A stretch of 5,343 nucleotides of DNA from Mariprofundaceae bacterium (GTDB taxonomy: Bacteria; Pseudomonadota; Zetaproteobacteria; Mariprofundales; Mariprofundaceae). Shown piece by piece: positions 1 to 4,564 of the stretch. The notes below the pieces were generated by a model, which ran no database searches, was not told where the DNA came from, and saw nothing but the letters and a program-made list of their open reading frames with translations. The first letter of the stretch is position 1. Each line of letters starts with the position of its first letter. A program made the position numbers and the translations under genes. The DNA is taken from assembly GCA_030950965.1 (NCBI GenBank), contig JAUZQP010000073.1, positions 1-5,343 on the forward strand, given 5' to 3'.

Positions 1-12
1 ACATGTAGCATT

Positions 13-26
13 TTAAGCAAGCTTAA
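13..26. repeat. Short palindrome upstream of the rplY promoter
   Basis: A perfect inverted repeat, TTAAGC-AA-GCTTAA, lies just 3 bp upstream of the -35 box of the rplY promoter. It is AT-rich and sits where an UP element or an upstream operator would be. It could also be the foot of a terminator for a gene further left, but no T-run follows directly and the 2-base spacer is too short for an RNA loop without opening the stem. The symmetry is seen in the sequence; any role is inference. Confidence 0.35.
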
Positions 27-29
27 TTC

Positions 30-58
30 TTGATTTTGGATGGCTGAATCCTTATAGT
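30..58 (+). promoter_or_regulatory. Sigma70-type promoter of rplY
   Basis: A -35 box TTGATT (30-35) and a -10 box TATAGT (53-58) are separated by exactly 17 bp. The bases after the -10 box, CCGCCGCCC (59-67), form a GC-rich discriminator. Such discriminators are typical of rRNA, tRNA and ribosomal protein promoters under stringent (ppGpp/DksA) control. AT-rich DNA lies upstream. The predicted transcription start is near 64-66, giving a leader of about 94 nt before rplY. The hexamers and spacing are seen directly; stringent control is inferred from the discriminator and the ribosomal gene downstream. Confidence 0.7.
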
Positions 59-72
59 CCGCCGCCCTTTTG

Positions 73-146
73 ACCATGACATATGGTGAAAAGGAACACC
101 TGCTACGGGCATACCCGTCAGGATCAAACATCCCTTCGTGATAGGG
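73..146 (+). promoter_or_regulatory. Structured 5' leader of rplY
   Basis: The predicted leader holds three small hairpins in a row. The first is ACCAT (73-77) with ATGGT (83-87). The second is ACGGG (105-109) with CCCGT (114-118), extended by CTG (100-102) pairing with CAG (119-121) across a 2-nt bulge. The third is CCCT (132-135) with AGGG (143-146). The last ends 1 nt before the Shine-Dalgarno AAGAGGA (148-154). Each hairpin is weak alone. A role in translational control, for example feedback by L25, is possible but nothing in the sequence proves it. Confidence 0.3.
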
Positions 147-158
147 TAAGAGGAAATT

Positions 159-782
159 ATGAGTGATTTTTTGTCGTTGAATGCTGAAATGCGCGAAGTT
201 ACTGGACGCAGTGCGTCTCGCCGCTTGCGCCGTGCTGGACGTTTACCAGCCATTATTTATGGTGGCGGAAAATCCGATCTGCCTATTACCTTGAATATGA
301 ACGAAGCAAGCAAATCATTGAATGTAGAGCAGTTTCATACCAGTATTTTGACCATTATCGTCGCTGGCAGCAAGGATGAAGAAAAAGTATTGTTGAAAGA
401 CGCACAATGGAATCCTGTGCGAGATACTATAAGTCACCTTGACTTTTTCCGTGTGAAAGGCAGTGATGTTATTGAAATTGAAATTCCCATTGTCGCCATC
501 AATGCTGAAAAAGCACCGGGTGTGATTGAAGGTGGGCAGATCGAAGTTGTTCGTCATGCGTTGGAAGTAAGCTGCCGTGCTGATGCGATCCCTGAAAACA
601 TCGTCGTGGATTGCGCTGCCTTGCAAATGGGCGACACGATTCATGTGGAAGACTTAACCCTGCCTGAAGGTGTCGAAGCACCACACGAAGTGAATTTCAC
701 CATACTGAACTTGGCTGTTGTGAAGGGTGGCGCGGATCAAGATGATGATACCGAAGAAGATGCTGCTGCACCTGAAGCATAA
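159..782 (+). CDS. rplY: 50S ribosomal protein L25, long form (general stress protein Ctc/TL5 type)
   Basis: This is ribosomal protein L25, which binds loop E of 5S rRNA in the central protuberance of the large subunit. The 207-residue product has the N-terminal L25 domain (about 5-93), with the basic stretch GRSASRRLRRAGRLPAIIYG (16-35) typical of the family. A second beta-rich CTC/TL5 domain follows (about 100-186), then an acidic Asp/Glu/Ala tail. E. coli L25 has only the first domain (94 residues), so this is the two-domain form found in many other bacteria. The start is fixed by AAGAGGA at 148-154, four bases before ATG. The gene has its own strong promoter, and pth follows after 125 bp, a common gammaproteobacterial order. 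The assignment is secure. Confidence 0.97.
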   Translation: MSDFLSLNAEMREVTGRSASRRLRRAGRLPAIIYGGGKSDLPITLNMNEASKSLNVEQFHTSILTIIVAGSKDEEKVLLKDAQWNPVRDTISHLDFFRVKGSDVIEIEIPIVAINAEKAPGVIEGGQIEVVRHALEVSCRADAIPENIVVDCAALQMGDTIHVEDLTLPEGVEAPHEVNFTILNLAVVKGGADQDDDTEEDAAAPEA

Positions 783-785
783 TAC

Positions 786-821
786 GGGTGAAAAGTAATC
801 ATTCACACCCCTCTGTTTTTT
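786..821 (+). terminator. Possible weak intrinsic terminator after rplY
   Basis: Three bases after the rplY stop, GGGTG (786-790) can pair with CACCC (806-810). In an alternative register GTGAA (788-792) pairs with TTCAC (802-806). A run of six T (816-821) follows after CTCTG. The stem is short and the T-run starts five bases beyond it, so termination is probably partial at best. It may let some rplY transcripts read on into pth. Confidence 0.4.
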
Positions 822-883
822 CGCCATCAAGGCGAAAGCGCGCAGTTTACGCTTGGGTAAATGAGCACTTTCAACGCAGAGGG
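809..883 (+). other. Structured RNA element in the rplY-pth spacer
   Basis: CCCTCTG (809-815) is perfectly complementary to CAGAGGG (877-883), closing a region of about 75 nt. Inside lies hairpin A, TTTCGCC (819-825) with GGCGAAA (831-837), and hairpin B, TTTAC (846-850) with GTAAA (857-861). Hairpin B can be extended by GAAAG (834-838) pairing with CTTTC (868-872), which competes with hairpin A. The element ends about 14 bases before the pth Shine-Dalgarno. It could be a pth leader, a small RNA released from the rplY transcript, or an intergenic repeat. I do not recognise a named RNA family with confidence. The pairings are seen; the function is unknown. Confidence 0.4.
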
Positions 884-907
884 CGGAAAAATCAGTGGGG
901 GGAGTGA

Positions 908-1486
908 ATGATTACGGTGAAAATACTTGTTGGCCTCGGTAATCCAGGCTCACAATATCAACGCACACGTCACAATATAGGCTTTCGTTTTGTTGAAACG
1001 ATAGCCGAACGTGAAGGGGTGCAGTTCGTTGCATCCCTTCGTTTCCGTGCGGAAATCGCCACCGTGCATAGCGGTGGCGATAAAATATTGCTGGTTAAAC
1101 CACAAACATTTATGAATAACAGTGGTGAATCGCTGGCTCCTTTATTGCAGTTTTATCAAGCTGCAACGGCTGATCTATGTGTGCTGTTTGATGACTTGGA
1201 TCTCCCTGCTGGTAAAATCCGTTTGCGCAAAGGTGGCGGACATGGTGGGCATAATGGTCTGCGTTCATTGCACCAACATCTGCCTGATAGTGACTATTAC
1301 CGTATCAAAGTGGGTATCGGGCGACCGCCCCATGGGAACATTACTGGCTGGGTCTTAGGTCAGGCCGATGAAGCTGATCGTGCTTCCGAAGCGGTAGCAT
1401 TCACTGCCATCGAACAACAATTAGACTGCATTTTACACGGTGATTTAGCGACGGCTTCCAATGCTATTCATGCTGCTGTGGATTGA
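908..1486 (+). CDS. pth: Peptidyl-tRNA hydrolase
   Basis: This cytoplasmic enzyme cleaves the ester bond between peptide and tRNA in peptidyl-tRNAs that drop off the ribosome, recycling tRNA. The 192-residue product matches the usual bacterial Pth length. All key residues are present: N12 in GLGNPG, the catalytic H22 in RTRHNIG, N70 in TFMNNSG, D95 in the FDDLDLP segment and N116 in GGHNGLRS. They correspond to E. coli N10, H20, N68, D93 and N114. The ATG at 908 is preceded by a purine-rich GGGGGGAG (897-904) only three bases away. An in-frame GTG at 917 would give better spacing and a product starting MKILVGLG, so the exact start is not certain. It is probably expressed partly by read-through from rplY; no clear promoter is visible in the spacer. 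Confidence 0.97.
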   Translation: MITVKILVGLGNPGSQYQRTRHNIGFRFVETIAEREGVQFVASLRFRAEIATVHSGGDKILLVKPQTFMNNSGESLAPLLQFYQAATADLCVLFDDLDLPAGKIRLRKGGGHGGHNGLRSLHQHLPDSDYYRIKVGIGRPPHGNITGWVLGQADEADRASEAVAFTAIEQQLDCILHGDLATASNAIHAAVD

Positions 1487-1520
1487 TAACTCACCACCTA
1501 GCGTTCAATATTTATCACTC

Positions 1521-1593
1521 CTTATGAGCCACTTGCAAAAATCGTGAGCGGCGATTTGCAATCCCCCAGTTTTTTTTGCAAGTGGCTCCTTAT
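1521..1593. mobile_element. MITE-like 63-bp palindromic insertion between pth and ychF
   Basis: GAGCCACTTGCAAAAA (1526-1541) and its exact complement (1573-1588) form 16-bp terminal inverted repeats of a 63-bp element. CTTAT occurs immediately outside both ends (1521-1525 and 1589-1593), as expected of a target-site duplication. Because the element's own ends extend the match, the direct repeat CTCCTTATGA can be read at 1518-1527 and 1586-1595, so the duplication may be 5 to 10 bp. There is no coding capacity. A nested inverted repeat (arms 1533-1544 and 1552-1561, with an AA bulge) lies inside, followed by eight T at 1570-1577. The parent transposase is probably elsewhere in the genome. A plain hairpin of non-mobile origin cannot be excluded. 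Confidence 0.6.
1533..1577 (+). terminator. Possible intrinsic terminator within the palindromic element
   Basis: TTGCAA..ATCG (1533-1544) pairs with CGATTTGCAA (1552-1561) as a 10-bp stem with a two-A bulge and a 7-nt loop. TCCCCCAG and then eight T (1570-1577) follow. The gap of eight bases between stem and T-run is longer than in a standard intrinsic terminator. The T-run can also pair with the A-run of the outer arm. It may end or attenuate pth transcription; this is inference. Confidence 0.3.
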
Positions 1594-1659
1594 GAATGGG
1601 AATTAAATAACTTGTGCCTTTAAAGCGCAGAATTTTCCCGTTCTTTAACATATACAAAC

Positions 1660-1670
1660 GAGGAAACCTC
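1660..1670 (+). promoter_or_regulatory. ychF Shine-Dalgarno within a small inverted repeat
   Basis: GAGG (1660-1663) lies seven bases before the ATG at 1671 and fixes the ychF start. It can pair with CCTC (1667-1670), immediately before the ATG, around an AAA loop. A 4-bp stem is weak, but as drawn it would hide the ribosome binding site. I see no convincing sigma70 promoter in 1594-1659. Confidence 0.5.
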
Positions 1671-2765
1671 ATGGCTCTGAGTATCGGAATTGTTGGCTTG
1701 CCCAACGTCGGTAAATCCACCCTATTCAACGCACTAAACGGCGGCGGCGCCGAAGCTGCGAACTATCCATTTTGCACGATTGATCCCAATATAGGTCTTG
1801 TCCCCGTACCTGACCCACGTCTGGACGCGTTGAGCGAGATTGTTAAACCGCAGGCTGTGCAGCATGCGGTGGTGGAGTTCGTTGACATTGCAGGACTGGT
1901 TGCTGGTGCTGCCAGCGGCGAAGGCTTGGGCAATCAATTTTTAGCCAATATCCGCGAATGCTCAGCGATTGCCCATGTGGTGCGCTGCTTTGAAGATGAA
2001 AATATCACCCATGTATCTGGGCGTGTTGATCCCCTATCGGACATCGAGATTATTGATACGGAATTGATGCTCAAAGACATGGATAGCATGCAAAAAGCAG
2101 TGCAGCGAGCGCAAAAGCTGGCACGCACAGGCGATAAAGAAGCTCAAGCTCTTCTAGCACTGCAGGAGCGCGTGCTGAAATTGCTGGAAGACGGTGTAAC
2201 CGTTCGTCGCCAAAACCTGAGCGCAGACGAACAAGCCTTGTTACGTGATCAATGCCTGTTGACGATCAAACCCGTGTTGTACATTGCTAATGTCGATGAT
2301 GGCTCCTTGCCGGATGGTAATGAATTGGTTGACCGTGTACGCGCCCACGCTGCCGAAGAGGGCGCACGCGTAGCCGTCGTGTCGGCGCAAATTGAAGCTG
2401 AGCTAGCCGAAATGGATGAGGAATCACGCATTGAATTTCTCAGTGACATGGGGCTGATTGAACCTGGCTTAAACACTGTGATTCGTGAGGCTTACACCCT
2501 GTTGAAGTTAATTACTTACTTTACCGCAGGGGTGAAAGAGGTGCGTGCTTGGACGATTTACCAAGGTGATACTGCACCCAAGGCGGCAGCGGTGATTCAT
2601 ACCGATTTCGAGAAAGGCTTTATTCGCGCTGAAACCATTACTTACGATGACTTTATTGCCTACAATGGCGAATCAGGTTGTAAAGAAGCTGGCAAAATGC
2701 GTTTAGAAGGTAAGACTTACGTGGTTCATGACGGCGATGTACTTCATTTCCGCTTTAATGTTTAA
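1671..2765 (+). CDS. ychF: Redox-regulated ribosome-associated ATPase YchF (OLA1 family)
   Basis: This is an Obg-related P-loop nucleotidase of the YchF/OLA1 group, which binds ribosomes and prefers ATP to GTP. The 364-residue product matches the family's usual length (E. coli about 363). The G1 loop is GLPNVGKS (9-16), G3 is DIAG (72-75), the G4 position reads NVDD (207-210) and G5 is SAQ (238-240). The insert at about 130-200 has charged helical sequence typical of the family's coiled-coil arm. A C-terminal TGS domain follows (about 278-362). The ATG at 1671 is chosen because MALSIGIVGLPNVGKST aligns with the family start and has GAGG seven bases upstream. An in-frame upstream TTG start at 1614 would add 19 residues with no family support. 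The G4 motif is usually NxxE, so D210 is a conservative departure. Confidence 0.97.
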   Translation: MALSIGIVGLPNVGKSTLFNALNGGGAEAANYPFCTIDPNIGLVPVPDPRLDALSEIVKPQAVQHAVVEFVDIAGLVAGAASGEGLGNQFLANIRECSAIAHVVRCFEDENITHVSGRVDPLSDIEIIDTELMLKDMDSMQKAVQRAQKLARTGDKEAQALLALQERVLKLLEDGVTVRRQNLSADEQALLRDQCLLTIKPVLYIANVDDGSLPDGNELVDRVRAHAAEEGARVAVVSAQIEAELAEMDEESRIEFLSDMGLIEPGLNTVIREAYTLLKLITYFTAGVKEVRAWTIYQGDTAPKAAAVIHTDFEKGFIRAETITYDDFIAYNGESGCKEAGKMRLEGKTYVVHDGDVLHFRFNV

Positions 2766-2767
2766 TT

Positions 2768-2786
2768 CATCCAATGCTGTTGGATG
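2768..2786 (+). other. Hairpin between ychF and the Trm112-like gene
   Basis: CATCCAA (2768-2774) and TTGGATG (2780-2786) form a perfect 7-bp stem with a 5-nt loop, starting two bases after the ychF stop codon. No T-run follows, so it is not a normal intrinsic terminator. It may protect the 3' end of the ychF message or modulate read-through into the downstream envelope genes. Confidence 0.5.
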
Positions 2787-2807
2787 GCGATCTACAAGGA
2801 GTGTTTC

Positions 2808-2996
2808 ATGATTGATGCTAAACTGCTGGATATTTTAGTATGCCCCCAATGCAAGGGTAAGGTTGCAGCCCATGCCGATAACTCTGCCTTGGTTTGCCCT
2901 GCCTGCGAATTGGCTTATCCGATTCGTGATGATATTCCAGTGATGCTGGTCGATGAGGCAAGCAGTCTCAAAGCAGGGGCTGACGCAGCAGCCTAA
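2808..2996 (+). CDS. ycaR: Trm112/YcaR-family small zinc-ribbon protein (UPF0434)
   Basis: This 62-residue protein closely resembles E. coli YcaR (about 60 residues). It has two cysteine pairs, C12-P-Q-C15 and C30-P-A-C33, which should bind one zinc ion, and the family signature YPIRDDIPVML (37-47). In eukaryotes and archaea Trm112 proteins act as activating subunits for several class I methyltransferases; the role of bacterial members is not well defined. The start at 2808 has an excellent AAGGAG (2796-2801) six bases upstream. An in-frame ATG at 2784 lies inside the preceding hairpin and lacks such a site. In E. coli ycaR sits between lpxK and kdsB, so an LPS-gene context is shared here although the neighbours differ. 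A methyltransferase gene lies two genes downstream. Confidence 0.93.
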   Translation: MIDAKLLDILVCPQCKGKVAAHADNSALVCPACELAYPIRDDIPVMLVDEASSLKAGADAAA

Positions 2997-3009
2997 AAGC
3001 AGATTCGCC

Positions 3010-3885
3010 ATGGCTCTCTGGCTGTTCAAAGCTCTTTTTTCTCTGTTGTACCGTATTCCTGTCCGCTGGCTGGGCGCGTTGGGTGCTGGTTTAGGGCGCG
3101 TGCTGTACTATGCTTTAGCCAAACACCGCCGCATTACACGGCGTAATTTGCGGCGTGCTTACCCACAGCACGAGGCAGCTTGGCATCATCGCACAGGGCG
3201 TGAAAGTTTTGCGGAATTAGGGCGCACCATGTTTGAGTTGCCTTATGTGTTTCTTGCTTCGCGGGATGACCTGCTGACTTGTGTCACCATAGAAGGTGCT
3301 GATGAAGTACAGGCTGCCATGCAACAGCAGGGGGTGATTCTTGCCGCTGCCCACCATAGCAATTGGGAGCTGGGCGGTTTAATGGCAAGCATGGTGCTAC
3401 AACCCTTTGCCATGATTTATCGCCCGATGAAAAACAACAAACTCGATGGCTTCCTGCGCCAATGCCGCGAACGTTTTGGTATGAAAACCTATTCGCGCTT
3501 TGATGGCATTCGCTGGTTACCGCCTTATCTGCGAGACGGTGGCGCGGTCGGCATCATGGTCGATCAACACATGAGTCAAGGCATGCAAGTGCCTTTTATG
3601 GGGCATCTCGCCAACACCACCACCCTACCGGCGATGTTTGCTTTGCGGCAACACACACCTATTTACAGTATTTTCCTCCACCGCGTAGGTCATGATTTCC
3701 GTTTCCGTTTGGTGATGGAACCAATTTCTCTACCTGAAGCAGGCGATAACCGAGAAGACAATCAATATCAGATCATGGCAGCTATCGGCGAACGTGTTGC
3801 TGCTAGGATTGATGAACGTCCCGAACTATGGTTATGGCTTCATAAACGCTGGTGGATTTTGGAGCATGACCCCCATGCCGTGTAA
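3010..3885 (+). CDS. lpxL: LpxL/HtrB-type lipid A biosynthesis acyltransferase
   Basis: This is an inner-membrane late acyltransferase of the LpxL/LpxM (HtrB/MsbB) family, which adds secondary acyl chains to lipid A from acyl-ACP. The 291-residue product has a hydrophobic N-terminal segment (about 2-36), probably the membrane anchor. The catalytic HX4E motif is H115-H-S-N-W-E120. Other family patterns are YRPMKN (137-142), VDQH (184-187) with PFMG downstream (195-198), and WLWLHKRWW (274-282) near the end. The ATG at 3010 lies 13 bp after the ycaR stop, though its ribosome site is weak. An in-frame ATG at 2953 would overlap ycaR by 44 bp and add 19 residues unlike the family start. Assignment to LpxL rather than LpxM or LpxP cannot be made from sequence alone. 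Confidence 0.92.
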   Translation: MALWLFKALFSLLYRIPVRWLGALGAGLGRVLYYALAKHRRITRRNLRRAYPQHEAAWHHRTGRESFAELGRTMFELPYVFLASRDDLLTCVTIEGADEVQAAMQQQGVILAAAHHSNWELGGLMASMVLQPFAMIYRPMKNNKLDGFLRQCRERFGMKTYSRFDGIRWLPPYLRDGGAVGIMVDQHMSQGMQVPFMGHLANTTTLPAMFALRQHTPIYSIFLHRVGHDFRFRLVMEPISLPEAGDNREDNQYQIMAAIGERVAARIDERPELWLWLHKRWWILEHDPHAV

Positions 3886-4564
3886 ACATAAAGCTTTTAG
3901 TAAGCAACGTTGGTCGCTGACCCAAAAAGCCGAAATGGACTTTTTAACGAAGCACAAATGTTTAAAACACATCACCGCCTTGCGCGAGCAAGCGCGGACG
4001 CGCTATTTACCGTTTATTGAACCGTACAGCAACACATTGACCGAAGATGCTGCCGTACTGGATTTAGCGTGTGGTGCGGTCTGTTTAGCCAATGAAATTC
4101 CCGCTGGGCGCAAGGTGTTTGTTGATCCGTTGCTAGATTTTTTCCGCCGCGAACTGCCAGGTTCTTTACCCGACCTTCCCGAAGATCAAGTGCTTGCTAG
4201 CGAAGCTGAACGATTACGCCTCAATGATTCGAGTTTTGATTTGGTGCTCTGTTTGCGCGGTGTTAGCCATGTTTGCAACCCCGAAATGGTATTGCACGAA
4301 GTCGAGCGTGTATTGCACCAAGAGGGTGTTTTTATCATGAGCGTCGTGGTTTGGCCCGTGTTTATGTCACGTCTGTACTACCGTTTATCACCGTTAATTC
4401 CCAAAGGATTATTAGGTAACCGCTTGTATTGTTATTCACCGCGAGGCATTCGCAATACGTTAAGTCGCCACTTTGAGATTGTGAGTGAAACGACCCTACC
4501 TGTTGAGTCGTGGTTTTCACCTGCGCGAGAATCATTTTTTGTTTGTCGCCCTTTGTCCACATGA
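3875..4564 (+). CDS. Class I SAM-dependent methyltransferase of unknown substrate
   Basis: This 229-residue product has a Methyltransf_11-like Rossmann fold. Motif I is VLDLACGAVC (61-70), an acidic residue follows strand 2 (D84 in VFVDPLLDFF), SEAERL (109-114) is the usual acidic adenine-side loop, and FDLVLCLRGVSHV (121-133) is motif IV. VERVLHQEGVFIM (143-155) completes the core. Two of the three motif I glycines are replaced (A65, V69). The chosen ATG at 3875 overlaps lpxL by 11 bp and has GGAG (3861-3864) ten bases upstream. An ATG at 3866 is only one base from GGAG, so it is less likely. The gene lies between lipid A and LPS core genes, so a core or O-chain sugar is a plausible target, but the substrate is not known. 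The Trm112-like protein upstream is a possible partner. Confidence 0.85.
   Translation: MPCKHKAFSKQRWSLTQKAEMDFLTKHKCLKHITALREQARTRYLPFIEPYSNTLTEDAAVLDLACGAVCLANEIPAGRKVFVDPLLDFFRRELPGSLPDLPEDQVLASEAERLRLNDSSFDLVLCLRGVSHVCNPEMVLHEVERVLHQEGVFIMSVVVWPVFMSRLYYRLSPLIPKGLLGNRLYCYSPRGIRNTLSRHFEIVSETTLPVESWFSPARESFFVCRPLST

Noticed and set aside
83..166. A 27-codon ATG-initiated leader reading frame whose stop codon lies just past the rplY start, which could be an upstream peptide; another short one lies at 76-141.
   Set aside because: Neither has a Shine-Dalgarno sequence (the upstream bases are CT-rich or hairpin), and the peptides show no run of regulatory codons. They are better explained as chance frames in the leader.
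315..684. Minus-strand open frames opposite rplY.
   Set aside because: They lie wholly within the secure rplY gene, have no ribosome site and no recognisable protein features.
819..837. The TTTCGCC/GGCGAAA hairpin as a standard terminator of rplY.
   Set aside because: GCGCGC follows instead of a T-run on the + strand, and no T-run follows it on the - strand; it fits better as part of the larger structured spacer.
1122..1358. Open frame of 78 codons inside pth in another frame.
   Set aside because: It is fully nested in pth, which retains all catalytic residues; there is no independent start signal.
1594..1659. A sigma70 promoter for ychF using TTGTGC (1612-1617) or TATACA (1651-1656).
   Set aside because: No -10 box lies at proper spacing after TTGTGC, and TATACA is too near the ribosome site and has no -35 partner.
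1614..1670. N-terminal extension of YchF from a TTG at 1614.
   Set aside because: The 19 extra residues do not match the family; the ATG at 1671 has GAGG at good spacing and gives the usual length.
1505..1729. Minus-strand open frame of 74 codons across the pth-ychF gap.
   Set aside because: It runs through the palindromic element and the ychF P-loop region, with no start signal or protein-like features.
2953..3009. Upstream start of the LpxL-like gene overlapping ycaR by 44 bp.
   Set aside because: No ribosome site precedes it and the added residues are polar, unlike the hydrophobic N-terminus expected for the family.
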